DNA from: Nocardioides antri
GTDB lineage: Bacteria; Actinomycetota; Actinomycetes; Propionibacteriales; Nocardioidaceae
Assembly (NCBI RefSeq): GCF_008373765.1
Contig: NZ_VUJW01000003.1
Span: forward strand, 806,001 to 870,000
Length of the DNA: 64,000 nucleotides
Direction of reading: 5' to 3'
Each line of letters starts with the position of its first letter. Within the stretch, counting starts at the first letter, position 1. The position numbers and the translations under genes are program-made. Shown piece by piece: positions 44,825 through 53,744 of this stretch. The notes beneath the pieces are model-generated. The model worked only from the letters and a program-made list of their open reading frames with translations, had not been told where the DNA came from and made no database searches.

Positions 44825-44843
44825 ACTAAGCGCTTATTCATGG
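44825..44843. promoter_or_regulatory. TetR-type operator before the acyl-CoA dehydrogenase operon
   Basis: ACTAAGCGCTTATTCATGG contains the perfect palindrome TAAGCGCTTA and lies directly upstream of the ribosome site of the chimeric gene. The same pattern recurs at 49080 and 61143. Confidence 0.65.
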
Positions 44844-45001
44844 ATACGGTGACGGAGGGGCGCGGCACGATCAATCCCCCGACTGTCTGGGCTTGCCGGT
44901 CGGGGCGGTTGGACGCGCGTGACGTGGAGCACGTCACAGCAAGCGCACGCAGGCACCCGGGCGCGCCTCGCGTCCGTGACCCTGGGCGGGTCGGTGCCGC
45001 G

Positions 45002-46123
45002 TCAGCCGACCGGAACGGCCGAGCGCGGCGCGCCCGTGGGAGCGCCCGTGCAGACGAGCGATGCGTCCTCGGCGCGCCAGGCCAGGACCGCGGCGTCGCC
45101 TGGCCGCGGGGCCGGGCCGAGACCGCTCTCGTCGACGAGGAACGCCCGCCCGTCGACGTCCACGCTCAGCCGGCGCCTGCTCCCGAAGAAGGTCACCTCG
45201 GTGATCGCGCCCGCCACCCGGTTGACGCCAGGCCCCAGCTCCTGCGCTCCCGCGACCAGACGGACGCACTCGGGGCGCACGACGACCGCCATGTGCGCGT
45301 CCAGCACAGGGACGTTGACGTTGGGCGCCATGAAGCGGTTGCGTCCGTCGACGAGGTAGGTCTGGCCACCATCGACCCGGACCTCGCCCTCGATGACGTT
45401 GGAGTCACCGAGGAACCTCGCCACGAACAGGGTGTCCGGCCTCTGGTAGAGGGTCTCCCCCGTCCCGACCTGCTCGATCGCGCCCTTGTTGAAGACGGCG
45501 ATCCGATCGCTCATCGCGAGCGCCTCCTCCTGGTCGTGGGTGACGAAGATGAACGTCACCCCGACCTCGCGATGGATGCGCCGGATCTCCAGCTGGAGCG
45601 ACTCCCGCAGCCGCCGATCCAGTGCGCCGAGCGGCTCGTCGAGGAGGAGCAGCTTGGGGTTGAAGACCAGTGCGCGGGCCAACGCGACGCGCTGCTGCTG
45701 GCCGCCCGACAGCTGGCGCGGGTAGCGCTGGGCCATCCCCTCGAGCCCCACGACTTCGAGCATCTCCATCACCCGTCGCTGCGCCTCCCGCTTGGCCACG
45801 CCGCGTCGCCGGAGCGGGAAGGCGACGTTCGCACCGACCTTCATGTGCGGGAACAGGAGGTACTGCTGGAACACAACCCCGATGTCCCGCTTGTGCGGCG
45901 GTACGCCGACGATCGGCGCTCCGCCGACATCGATGGAGCCCGTGTCCGGCTCGACGAAACCCGCGATCAGGTTCAGGGTCGTCGTCTTGCCCGACCCGCT
46001 GGGGCCCAGGAAGGTCATGAACTCTCCGGGCGCTATCTCGAGGTCGACGCCGTCGAGCGCGACCGACGGTCCGTAGGCCTTCGTGAGTCCCTTCAAGGAG
46101 AGTCCGACGCCGTGCTCAGCCAT
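45002..46123 (-). CDS. Second polyamine-type ABC transporter ATP-binding protein
   Basis: 373 residues. Walker A GPSGSGKTTTLNL, Q-loop VFQQYLLFPHM, signature LSGGQQQRVALARAL, Walker B LLLDEPLGALD, switch FVTHDQEEALAMS, and a C-terminal TOBE domain (VVVRPECVRLVAG). It is the last gene of a four-gene importer operon and overlaps the upstream permease by eight bases. It is related to, but distinct from, the PotA at 16351. The expected substrate is a polyamine, opine-like or other cationic compound. Confidence 0.93.
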   Translation of the reverse strand: MAEHGVGLSLKGLTKAYGPSVALDGVDLEIAPGEFMTFLGPSGSGKTTTLNLIAGFVEPDTGSIDVGGAPIVGVPPHKRDIGVVFQQYLLFPHMKVGANVAFPLRRRGVAKREAQRRVMEMLEVVGLEGMAQRYPRQLSGGQQQRVALARALVFNPKLLLLDEPLGALDRRLRESLQLEIRRIHREVGVTFIFVTHDQEEALAMSDRIAVFNKGAIEQVGTGETLYQRPDTLFVARFLGDSNVIEGEVRVDGGQTYLVDGRNRFMAPNVNVPVLDAHMAVVVRPECVRLVAGAQELGPGVNRVAGAITEVTFFGSRRRLSVDVDGRAFLVDESGLGPAPRPGDAAVLAWRAEDASLVCTGAPTGAPRSAVPVG

Positions 46124-46928
46124 GTGCTTCCGCCTTGTTTCGCAGGTAGGAGAGGAATCCGAAGGCCAGGAGGGTCATCGTCGTCAGCCCGAGGAGGACG
46201 GTGGACGCCGCCGCGATCGTGGGGTCCAGCGAGGTCGTGACGCTCTGGAAGATCTCGATCGGGAGGGTCCGCATCGTCGACCCGGAGAGGAAGAGGGAGA
46301 CGATCGACTCGTCGAACGACGTCAGGAATGCGAAGAGTGCGCCGGCCAGCACTCCCGGGAGGATCAACGGGAAGGTCACCGTGCGGAACGTCGTCAGCGG
46401 TCCGGCGCCGAGGCTCTGCGCGGCGCGCACGAGCTGCAGGTCGAAGGACTGGAGCGAGGCGCCCACGGTGATGACCACGATGGGGATCGCCAGCACGGTG
46501 TGCGCCATGACGAACCCGAGGAAGGTCTCCGTCAGCTGCCACCGCAGGAAGACGTAGTAGATGCCCACGGCGATGACGACGCCGGGGACGATCATCGGCG
46601 CGACCAGGAACGCGCGCGCCGCCGCGGACCAGCGCCGGTGACTGTTCACCAGGGCGATGGCGGCCATCGTGCCGAGAGCCGTGGCGAGCACGGTTACCAC
46701 TCCGGCGACCCTCAGTGAGGTCAGGGCGGCGTCGCGCCACTCAGGGTTGGTGAAGAACTCCTCGTACCACTTCGTGGACCACCCGGGCGGGGGGAACTGC
46801 AGGGACCGGACGGAGGAGAAGCTGAGCGGTACGACGATCAGCGTCGGGACCAGGACGAACAGACCGACCAGCGTGCAGTAGGCAGCGAGGATCAGCCGCG
46901 ACGGACGCCGCCACGCGTTCGTAGTCAT
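46116..46928 (-). CDS. Second polyamine-type ABC permease (PotC-like)
   Basis: 270 residues from the ATG at 46928, which overlaps the stop of the upstream permease (TGATG). Six hydrophobic helices, and the EAA loop LVRAAQSLGAGPLTTFRTVTFPLILPGVLAG. It forms the channel with the adjacent PotB-like permease. Confidence 0.93.
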   Translation of the reverse strand: MTTNAWRRPSRLILAAYCTLVGLFVLVPTLIVVPLSFSSVRSLQFPPPGWSTKWYEEFFTNPEWRDAALTSLRVAGVVTVLATALGTMAAIALVNSHRRWSAAARAFLVAPMIVPGVVIAVGIYYVFLRWQLTETFLGFVMAHTVLAIPIVVITVGASLQSFDLQLVRAAQSLGAGPLTTFRTVTFPLILPGVLAGALFAFLTSFDESIVSLFLSGSTMRTLPIEIFQSVTTSLDPTIAAASTVLLGLTTMTLLAFGFLSYLRNKAEAHG

Positions 46929-47839
46929 CAGCGGCCCCCTTGTCCGAGAGCGCGCATGACTGGCCTGCTCAGCCAGGCCGCGAGGCCCAGGAGCAGGAGG
47001 GTGAGGAGTAGGAGGAGCAGGGCCATGGCGCCTCCACGCCCGAAGGCGAGCAGTCGGCTGATCTGGTTCACGATCTGCTCGGAGATCAGGCTGTTTCGCG
47101 AGCTCCCCAGGAACGCCGGCGTGAAGTAGAAGCCCATGGTGAAGATGAAGACGATCGTCGAGCCCGCGAGCACACCCGGGACGGACAGGGGGAAGTACAC
47201 GCGGGCGAACGCGACGGACGGCCGCGCGCCGAGGCTGACCGCGGCATCGACGAGTCGGCGGTCGATCGACCCCAGGCTGGCGTAGAGCGGGAGCACCATG
47301 AACGGCAGCAGGACGTGGACGGAGCCGAGGGCGACACCCCACATCGTCCCCAGCAGGTCGACCCGGCCGAGGCCGAGACGCTCCAGGGCGGAGTTCATCG
47401 GCCCGTTGGGCTGGAGCACGATCACCCAGGCATACAGCCGCACCAGCAGGCTGGTCCAGAACGGCAGCATGATCGCTGCCACCATCAGCAGGCGGACCCT
47501 GGGGCCAACGATCGTCATGAGGTAGGCGTACGGGTAGGCCAGGACCAGGCAGAGTGCCGTGACGAGCAGGGTCACCATGACCGTCCGGATGACGATGGTC
47601 CGCTGCACCGCGTCGCCGAGGAACCACGTGTAGTTGTCCCACGTTCCGTGAGGCTGGACCACGAAGTCGGTGAAGCTCGCCTGGAACATCTTCAGCAGCG
47701 GGTAGGCGAAGAAGATGGCGACGACTGCCAACGGTGCCGCGAGCAGCCAGGTAGCGCTCGGCCGCGGCCACTGCCGGCCCCGCCGGGCCTCGGGGGCTCT
47801 CGCCTCCGAGACCCGGCCGGGCGTCTGCGTTGTCGTCAT
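46928..47839 (-). CDS. Second polyamine-type ABC permease (PotB-like)
   Basis: 303 residues: a polar N-terminus, then six or seven hydrophobic helices, with EAA loop LVDAAVSLGARPSVAFARVYFPLSVPGVLAG. The C-terminal helix is unusually leucine-rich (MALLLLLLTLLLLGLAAWL). It lies 25 bases after the binding-protein gene and is coupled to the next permease. Confidence 0.93.
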   Translation of the reverse strand: MTTTQTPGRVSEARAPEARRGRQWPRPSATWLLAAPLAVVAIFFAYPLLKMFQASFTDFVVQPHGTWDNYTWFLGDAVQRTIVIRTVMVTLLVTALCLVLAYPYAYLMTIVGPRVRLLMVAAIMLPFWTSLLVRLYAWVIVLQPNGPMNSALERLGLGRVDLLGTMWGVALGSVHVLLPFMVLPLYASLGSIDRRLVDAAVSLGARPSVAFARVYFPLSVPGVLAGSTIVFIFTMGFYFTPAFLGSSRNSLISEQIVNQISRLLAFGRGGAMALLLLLLTLLLLGLAAWLSRPVMRALGQGGR

Positions 47840-47864
47840 GGCAGTCGATCTCGATTCGCTCGGG

Positions 47865-48923
47865 TCAGCCCGCGGTCAGCGCTGTCCACTCGTCGGCAGC
47901 GGTGGCGCCCTGGTCACCCCAGTAGCCGGCGTCGAAGTAGGACGTCTCCTGGACCTTGCCCTCGTTGAAGGACAGCATGAAGGGCTTGAACTCCTCGGGG
48001 ACGTCCGGCGGCGCACCCGTCGTCGTGGGGCTGTAGGGCAGGTGCTCGTAGTACCCGTTCTGGCCCTCGGAGGTCGCGAGGTACTGGACGAAGTCCCAGG
48101 CGATGTCCTCGCGGGGGGAGTCCTTGACGACGTACAGCCCGTCCCAGCCGACCCAGACCTTGTCCCAAACGACGCCGATGTCCGCGCCGTTCTGCGCGGC
48201 GAGGGCCGAGCGTCCGGTGTAGCACAGGCACATCCCGAAGTTCCCGGATTCGAGGGACTGGACCTGCTGGTCGAGCGTGGACTGGAACGTCAGGTCGGAG
48301 CCGAGTGAGTCGACCGCCGACTTCAGCTCGTCCCAGTCGATCGGGTACACGTCCTCGGCCGGGATCCCGGCCGCGAGGGCCAACGGCTCCGCGCTGCCGG
48401 TCCAGTAGCTGAAGGTGATCCGCTGGCCCTCGAACTCGGGGTTGAAGAAGTCGGTGATGGAGGTGGGCGGGTTGTCGCCGTAGAGCTCGGCGTTGTAGAC
48501 GAGGGCCACCGTCTGGTTGATGATCGGAATCATGCAGTCGTCGGTGATCTCGTTCTCCATCAGCTCGCTGGTGTCGAAGTCGGAGGGCCGCTCCTCGTAG
48601 AGGGTCCCGCACTCGGGACCCGCCGACGCCGCATCGATGTCGACGACGTCCCAGGTCACCTTGCCGGAGGCCACCATGGCCTTGATCTTCGCCTGGTCGC
48701 TCGGCTCGTCGGTCTCGAACGTGACGCCCGTCTTCTCGGTATAGGGCTCCAACCAGCCGGCCTTGGCGGCCTCCATGCCGTCGCCGCCGTAGTTGACGAA
48801 GGTCAGCTCGTTCTCGTCGCCGGCCTCGTCCGAGCCGTTGCCGCAGGCCGCGACCGCGAGGCTGAGCGCGCTCAGCAGTGAGATTCCGCAGACGGTGCGC
48901 CGGCGGCGCGTCGTGTTCTTCAT
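47865..48923 (-). CDS. Substrate-binding lipoprotein of the second ABC importer
   Basis: 352 residues. Signal peptide with basic MKNTTRRRRTV, hydrophobic core and lipobox AVAAC (Cys27). The mature part belongs to the PotD/PotF-like extracellular binding family (LTFVNYGGDGMEAAKAGWLEPYTEKTGV, VTWDVVDIDAASAGPECG). Acidic residues abound near the likely pocket (SELMENEITDDC), which suits a cationic ligand. Several cysteines could form disulfides. It is the first gene of the operon; 83 bases upstream lies a CCCCCAGTCGGG motif shared with other units of the cluster. Confidence 0.92.
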   Translation of the reverse strand: MKNTTRRRRTVCGISLLSALSLAVAACGNGSDEAGDENELTFVNYGGDGMEAAKAGWLEPYTEKTGVTFETDEPSDQAKIKAMVASGKVTWDVVDIDAASAGPECGTLYEERPSDFDTSELMENEITDDCMIPIINQTVALVYNAELYGDNPPTSITDFFNPEFEGQRITFSYWTGSAEPLALAAGIPAEDVYPIDWDELKSAVDSLGSDLTFQSTLDQQVQSLESGNFGMCLCYTGRSALAAQNGADIGVVWDKVWVGWDGLYVVKDSPREDIAWDFVQYLATSEGQNGYYEHLPYSPTTTGAPPDVPEEFKPFMLSFNEGKVQETSYFDAGYWGDQGATAADEWTALTAG

Positions 48924-49005
48924 AGCTCTCCAATCCCCGGTACGGGCGTTGCTGGATGTTAGGTACGCCGGCGGACCGGTCTGCGGCGTGCGTCACAACA
49001 TTGGA

Positions 49006-49017
49006 CCCGACTGGGGG
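49006..49017 (-). promoter_or_regulatory. CCCCCARKYGGG promoter motif, copy 1
   Basis: CCCCCAGTCGGG on the minus strand, 83 bases before the binding-protein start codon. One of four copies found only in promoter gaps of this catabolic region. Confidence 0.5.
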
Positions 49018-49079
49018 ATGCTCCTCGAACCCACAATGCACCTCACCCACCCATCTGGGCACCACTGCCGGGCGCATCG

Positions 49080-49098
49080 ACTGAACGATCATTCATGG
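49080..49098. promoter_or_regulatory. TetR-type operator between ABC importer and TetR gene
   Basis: ACTGAACGATCATTCATGG, imperfectly palindromic (TGAACG/ATCATTCA), lies 42 bases before the TetR start codon in the divergent gap. It matches the sites at 44825 and 61143 over 15 positions. Confidence 0.6.
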
Positions 49099-49139
49099 GA
49101 ATAGGCTGCGCGGCTCTCACCCCGACGCGAGAGGACGCC

Positions 49140-49769
49140 ATGTCCATCGACAGCGATTCCGTCAGCCCCCCGGGCAACGCACCGAGCAGGGGCTCGCGCC
49201 GGGCGGACGACACCCGGGCACGCCTGCTCCACGCGGCCGAGGCGACGTTCTCCGCGAAGGGGTTCCACGGCACGACGACCCGCGACATCGCCCGCGCGGC
49301 CGGCATCTCCCCGACGGCGTTGTACGTGCACCACAGCTCGAAGGAGGAGCTGCTCTACCTGATCTCCAGGACCGGCCACGAGCAGGCCCTGCAGGTGGTG
49401 CGCGACGCCCTGAGGTCGAGCGAGGACCCGGTCGTCCGGCTGCGTGCGATGGTGCACGACTTCGCGATGTACCACGCCCGGTCGCACGTCATGTCGCGCG
49501 TCGTCAACTACGAGCTCGCTGCCCTCAGCGGGGACCACCTCGACGAGATCCTCGCCATCCGGCGCGAGATCACCGAGGAGATGCGCAGCCTGGTCGACGG
49601 GGGAATCGCCGCGGGGGCGTTCGATCCTCCCGACCGGCGACTGGCAGTGGCTGCGCTCATCTCGCTCGGGGTCGACATCGCGCGGTGGTACCGCGACGAC
49701 GGGGTCCCGCCGGAGCGGATCGCGGATGCGTACGCCGCGATGGCCGTCCGGTTCATGCGTCCGAACTGA
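49140..49769 (+). CDS. TetR-family regulator next to the second ABC importer
   Basis: 209 residues from the ATG at 49140, with GAGAGGAC upstream; an earlier in-frame ATG at 49095 would fall inside the operator. DNA-binding domain HGTTTRDIARAAGISPTALYVHHSSKEELL, and a C-terminal domain of the kind found in KstR2/FadR-like acyl-CoA-responsive repressors (TLVxxxI-MSRVVNYELAALSGDHLDEI). It is divergent from the importer and is the best candidate to bind the CTRARCGNTYATTYA sites. Confidence 0.9.
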   Translation: MSIDSDSVSPPGNAPSRGSRRADDTRARLLHAAEATFSAKGFHGTTTRDIARAAGISPTALYVHHSSKEELLYLISRTGHEQALQVVRDALRSSEDPVVRLRAMVHDFAMYHARSHVMSRVVNYELAALSGDHLDEILAIRREITEEMRSLVDGGIAAGAFDPPDRRLAVAALISLGVDIARWYRDDGVPPERIADAYAAMAVRFMRPN

Positions 49770-49776
49770 GGCCCAC

Positions 49777-49788
49777 CCCCCAGGTGGG
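49777..49788 (+). promoter_or_regulatory. CCCCCARKYGGG promoter motif, copy 2
   Basis: CCCCCAGGTGGG followed by CATGGTTG, 115 bases before the saccharopine-dehydrogenase-like start. The following CATGGTTG resembles CATGATTG after copy 4. Confidence 0.5.
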
Positions 49789-49902
49789 CATGGTTGAGCA
49801 GCCACCGGCCCTCAATGCCCGTCGTCCTTCCTAGCCTGCGACGAGCACCAGGCCGCCCGAGTGCGCCGCACCCGGCTGGCCCCGTCTCTCGCAGGAGGAT
49901 GC

Positions 49903-51075
49903 ATGTCCACGCCCCAGAGCCCGCTTCGCGTCATCGCCGTCGGAGGGGCCGGATCCATGGGCCGGTGGGCCGTGCGCACGATCGCACGGCTGGGAACCGC
50001 GTCAGTCCTCACCGTCGCCGACATCGATCTCGACCGGGCGGAGCGGGTGGTTGCGTCCGTGGGCGGACCGACTCGCGCGCTCCGCCTCGACGCGACCGAC
50101 CCCGAGCAGCTCCGGGCCGCCTTTGCCGAACACGACGTCGTGGTGAACACGATGGGGCCGTTCGCCACGTTCGTCCGGCCCGTCCTGCAGGCGGCGTTGG
50201 ACTCCGACTGCCACTACCTGGACATCAACGACGACTGGCAACCGACCATCGAGGCCTTCGACTTCGACGCCGACGCGCGCCGACGGGGCCTTCACGTCGT
50301 CGTCGGGCTCGGCGGCAGTCCTGGGGTGACCAACCTCTGCGCCGCCCACGCCGCCGACCGGCTGGACGTCGTGCACGAGCTCCACACCGGCTGGAAGCTG
50401 AGTGGGGCGACCATCGTCGACGAGCCCGGGTTCCCGGCGCCCGCTGCGTCCGCGGCCGTCGAGCACTGGCTGCACCAGTGCGCCCAGCCCATCCGGGCAT
50501 GGGTCGACGGTGCCCCCGGCTCGGTCGAGCCTGTCGAGCAGGTCGACCTGTGCTTCCCCGGGCTGGGCGTCGTGACCGCGTACACGATGGGGCACCCCGA
50601 GCCCATCACGCTGCCGAAGGCCTACCCCGGGCTGCGCTCATCCCTCAACCTGCAGTCCGGGCCGGCCTGGCTGTTCGACTACCTCCGCGAGGTCAGCGCC
50701 CGGTTCGCGGCCGGCGAGATCGACCTCCGCACCGGCGCCGCACTCCTAGCCGACCCGCCGGCGCCGGCGGACCCCGGGGCCCGCAGCACGCTGCCCATCG
50801 AATGGGCGCTCGCCGTCGGCGAGAAGGACGGGGAGCCGTGCCGCGTGGCGGTCTACCCGCGGCACTTCCACCCGGCGAAGATGGGCGGCAACACCGGCAT
50901 CCCGCTCGCCGTCGGGGTTGAGCTGCTCCGCCGCGGCGCCCTGCGCGACACGGGTGTGCATGCTCCCGAGACCGTGATGGACCCGCGGGAGTTCTTCGAC
51001 CTGCTGGCGCCGCTCACCGACGCCGGCCTGCGCGACGCCGACGACCTGCTCGCCGTCGTGGAGGAGCGCGCGTGA
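49903..51075 (+). CDS. Saccharopine dehydrogenase-like oxidoreductase, paralogue 1
   Basis: 390 residues from the ATG at 49903, preceded by GCAGGAGG. N-terminal Rossmann motif VIAVGGAGSMGRWAVRTIA, then VVVNTMGPFATFVRPVLQAALDSDCHYLDINDDW, the signature of the saccharopine-dehydrogenase family. HPEPITLPKAYPGL is shared with paralogue 2 at 57780. The family makes or cleaves C-N bonds between amino acids and keto acids (opine-like or saccharopine-like). The substrate is unknown. It is coupled to the downstream thioesterase (GTGA). Confidence 0.9.
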   Translation: MSTPQSPLRVIAVGGAGSMGRWAVRTIARLGTASVLTVADIDLDRAERVVASVGGPTRALRLDATDPEQLRAAFAEHDVVVNTMGPFATFVRPVLQAALDSDCHYLDINDDWQPTIEAFDFDADARRRGLHVVVGLGGSPGVTNLCAAHAADRLDVVHELHTGWKLSGATIVDEPGFPAPAASAAVEHWLHQCAQPIRAWVDGAPGSVEPVEQVDLCFPGLGVVTAYTMGHPEPITLPKAYPGLRSSLNLQSGPAWLFDYLREVSARFAAGEIDLRTGAALLADPPAPADPGARSTLPIEWALAVGEKDGEPCRVAVYPRHFHPAKMGGNTGIPLAVGVELLRRGALRDTGVHAPETVMDPREFFDLLAPLTDAGLRDADDLLAVVEERA

Positions 51076-51503
51076 GCGCGTCCGCGGCGCCCGCACCGCC
51101 GGACCGGTCGACATCGACGGCCGGATGGTGGTCGACGGAGATCCAGGTCTGGTGGCGTGACTTCGATGAGCTCGGCCACATGACGGCGGCGGCCTACCCC
51201 GCCGCGTTCGAGGAAGGCGTCGGTCGCTTCGTCACCGAGCGGTGGGAGCGCCCCTCCCCCGCCTACGTCACCGCGCGGACGTCGATCGAGTACCTGAGCG
51301 AGGTCCGCCGTGCGCGGCTACCGATCACGCTCCACGTGCGACCCGCGCACATCGGCGTCACGTCGTTCGTGGTGGACCTCGTCCTCAGTGACGCCGGCGG
51401 CACTCGATGCAGCGCGGCCCAGACGCGTTACGTCGCCTGGGACACCGATCGCAGAAGCTCGCGCCACCTCACCGACGACGAGCGCGCCCGCCTGCTGGGC
51501 TGA
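51072..51503 (+). CDS. 4HBT hotdog-fold thioesterase
   Basis: 143 residues from the GTG at 51072, overlapping the upstream stop. Motif WWRDFDELGHMTAAAYPAAFEEGVGRF carries the catalytic Asp of the 4-hydroxybenzoyl-CoA thioesterase family, followed by typical beta strands (ARLPITLHVRPAHIGVTSFVVDL). It probably hydrolyses an acyl-CoA formed in the pathway. Its 3' end overlaps the convergent DapB-like gene by 35 bases. Confidence 0.9.
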   Translation: MSASAAPAPPDRSTSTAGWWSTEIQVWWRDFDELGHMTAAAYPAAFEEGVGRFVTERWERPSPAYVTARTSIEYLSEVRRARLPITLHVRPAHIGVTSFVVDLVLSDAGGTRCSAAQTRYVAWDTDRRSSRHLTDDERARLLG

Positions 51504-52467
51504 GGGGCCACTGGAGTCCCGGCGCCGCGGCCGTGTGGAGACCGGGAGGCAGGTCGCGCGCGCGGACGGCTGTGTGCAGCATCCGCGCGGCGGTCGCGGG
51601 GTACGGGTCCTGACGGAACGAGCCGTCCAGGGTCATCGTGAGGTCGGCCTTCCCGGTCGCCTCGAGGCGCAGGGACAGGTCGGTGTCCTCCGTGACGTCG
51701 ACGGTCGGCTCCCACCTGATCCGGACCTGCCGGCCACCCTCCAACCGGGCCACGCACTCCTGGGCGAACCCGATGGAGTGCCCGGCCGGGATCGTCTCGT
51801 CGGGCAGCACGACGTCGTGGCGCGCAGTCCGGGCCGAACGCGACTCGCTGATCTCGACGACGCAACGACCGACCGCGCTCGCGATCAGGTGGGCCGACGC
51901 GGCCAGGGGGTAAGGCACGGCCGACTCGACGACGTGCGGCAGCTCGCCGAGGCCGAGCATGTGCCGGGTCGACGGGGGCCACGACCGGGCGTCCGACGGC
52001 TTGACCACGTCGACAGAGGTCCAACCGGGCGCCAGGTCGAGCACCGCGGCCGGCAGCACGTCGAGCACGAAACCGGGTTGCACCCCGGACGCCATCACCC
52101 TGGCGGAGTGCTGCCGAGCGAGCGCGTCCAGGGCGTCCCCGCCGTCGGCGAGCTGGGTCGGAGGATGGAACGCCCCGGAGCTCGTCACGACGTCGAGCCC
52201 GACCGTCACCGCGTCGACCAGGGTGCGTTCCAGGTCACCGTCGAGCGCGTGGACGGTGCTCAGCACCACCGCGCCGGGGTGGTCACGCGCGGCCTCGCGG
52301 AGGTCGCCGAGGACGGCCACCCCCGGCGGCAGCCCGGTGGCCTCGTCAGGGCGTCGGGTGACGACCGCGACGAGGTCCACCCCGGGGGTGTCCTCGCACA
52401 CGCCGATCGCGGTCCGGCCGAGGAGCCCCAGCCCCTGGACGACGACCTGGATGTCGCTGCCCGTCAC
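51469..52467 (-). CDS. DapB-like NAD(P)-dependent amine dehydrogenase
   Basis: 332 residues from the GTG at 52467, overlapping the stop of the upstream amine oxidase (GTGA). N-terminal fold VVVQGLGLLGRTAIGVCEDTPGVDLVAVVTR and VVLSTVHALDGDLERTLVDAV resemble dihydrodipicolinate reductase; the whole length fits the 2,4-diaminopentanoate dehydrogenase-like group, which oxidatively deaminates amines. Translational coupling with two amine oxidases supports an amine substrate (inference). Confidence 0.8.
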   Translation of the reverse strand: MTGSDIQVVVQGLGLLGRTAIGVCEDTPGVDLVAVVTRRPDEATGLPPGVAVLGDLREAARDHPGAVVLSTVHALDGDLERTLVDAVTVGLDVVTSSGAFHPPTQLADGGDALDALARQHSARVMASGVQPGFVLDVLPAAVLDLAPGWTSVDVVKPSDARSWPPSTRHMLGLGELPHVVESAVPYPLAASAHLIASAVGRCVVEISESRSARTARHDVVLPDETIPAGHSIGFAQECVARLEGGRQVRIRWEPTVDVTEDTDLSLRLEATGKADLTMTLDGSFRQDPYPATAARMLHTAVRARDLPPGLHTAAAPGLQWPLSPAGGRARRR

Positions 52468-53744
52468 GACCGCGGAGCGGCGGTGAGATCGGTGTGCGCG
52501 CGACGCTTCTGGAGGATCTCGGCGGCCACCCGCTGCCCCGACCGGGCGGCACCCTCCATGGCGCTGGGCCACTCTCCCGTCGCCTCGCCAGCGAAGTGGA
52601 TGCCTCCCACCGCTGCGCCGAGAGCGGCGCGGCGGGCGAACCCTCCGGTACCGAGGTTGACGACGCCGCCGACGAACTCCTCGGTCGTCCAGTTCTGGAT
52701 GATGCCTGCGATCCGCTCCGGCGCCACCCCGGTCATCGCCTCGATGTGCCGGTCGAGGGAGGCGAGCGTCGCCTCCTCGTCGTCGAGCATCCCGTCGCCG
52801 GTGTCGGCCATGGTGCCCATCGCAATGATCGTGTCCTCGGGCCCTTGCTTGAGCCAGAACATGCTGACCGGGCCGTTGGTCATGGTGCTGGGTCCGGCGG
52901 CCGCGGCGATGTCTGCCCCGCCGCGGTACTGCGCGACCGCCTTGCCGCCCTGCGAGAGCGGCGTGCCCAGCAGTGCCTCGACCTTCCACGATGGCAGCAC
53001 CGGGTCGAACCCGATGCGGCGCGTGGCCTGGACCGACGCGCTCACGACGACGTTGTCGCAGCTGAGGACGTCGGAGTCCGTGTGGACGCGGTAGCCGCCG
53101 CCGGTCCTCTCGACCAGCCGCACGGGCGTCTCGAGCCGCACCTCGAGCCCCTCCAGGGCGACGCGAGCCATCGTGTCCGTGCCGTCGGCGAGGATCCAGC
53201 AGATCCGACCGATGTCACCCGGGTGGACGTGCCACGACGAGACCAGCTCCGCTCGTGCCGTCGGGTTGAACGCGCCCTGCATCACGTAGGCCGCGTGAGC
53301 CTGCGGCGAGAGGCCGGCACGCCGGGCCCAGGCCTTGAGGGTCTCCTTCTCCCCCGGCGGGGCCGCGTCCAGCGCTTCCTGGACCTCCTTCGCGAGCATC
53401 GCGCGGTCGGCGTCGTCGACCCGGGTCTCGTCGATGACCATCCGCCCGAGCAGGATCGAGGCCCCGCTGTACCGGGCATCCGGGCCCTTCGGGAACATCC
53501 GGATCTCGGGCTTCAGCGTGATGTCGTGCTCCACGCAGAACTCGAGCAGCAGGTCCTGACCGATGTCGAGGAAGGATCCGCCGAGGTCGGCGACCTGCCC
53601 GTGCTCGAGCACCTCGCGATTGGTCCGCGTGCGACCGCCGAGGTGGGCGGTCGCTTCCAGGACGACGACGTCCTCCCCGGCCTGCGCCAGCGTGCGTGCT
53701 GCGAACGCGCCGGCCAGCCCGGCGCCGATGACCACCGTGCTCAT
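52464..53744 (-). CDS. Flavin amine oxidase, paralogue 2
   Basis: 426 residues from the ATG at 53744, overlapping paralogue 1 (ATGA). FAD fold TVVIGAGLAGAFAARTLAQAGEDVVVLEA with the GGRTRT motif, and C-terminal GIHFAGEATGEWPSAMEGAARSGQRVAAEIL. The middle FDPVLPSWKVEALLGTPLSQGGKAVAQY aligns with paralogue 1. The enzyme class oxidises primary or secondary amines to imines with peroxide release. The tandem, coupled pair may form a heteromer. Confidence 0.92.
   Translation of the reverse strand: MSTVVIGAGLAGAFAARTLAQAGEDVVVLEATAHLGGRTRTNREVLEHGQVADLGGSFLDIGQDLLLEFCVEHDITLKPEIRMFPKGPDARYSGASILLGRMVIDETRVDDADRAMLAKEVQEALDAAPPGEKETLKAWARRAGLSPQAHAAYVMQGAFNPTARAELVSSWHVHPGDIGRICWILADGTDTMARVALEGLEVRLETPVRLVERTGGGYRVHTDSDVLSCDNVVVSASVQATRRIGFDPVLPSWKVEALLGTPLSQGGKAVAQYRGGADIAAAAGPSTMTNGPVSMFWLKQGPEDTIIAMGTMADTGDGMLDDEEATLASLDRHIEAMTGVAPERIAGIIQNWTTEEFVGGVVNLGTGGFARRAALGAAVGGIHFAGEATGEWPSAMEGAARSGQRVAAEILQKRRAHTDLTAAPRS

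Noticed and set aside
44873-44893. CCCCCGACTGTCTGGG as another copy of the CCCCCARKYGGG motif
   Set aside because: Spacing and order of the conserved bases differ, so it was not counted.
49095-49139. Upstream ATG extension of the TetR gene
   Set aside because: The extra 15 residues are unrelated to TetR proteins, would begin within the operator, and the ATG at 49140 has a better ribosome site.
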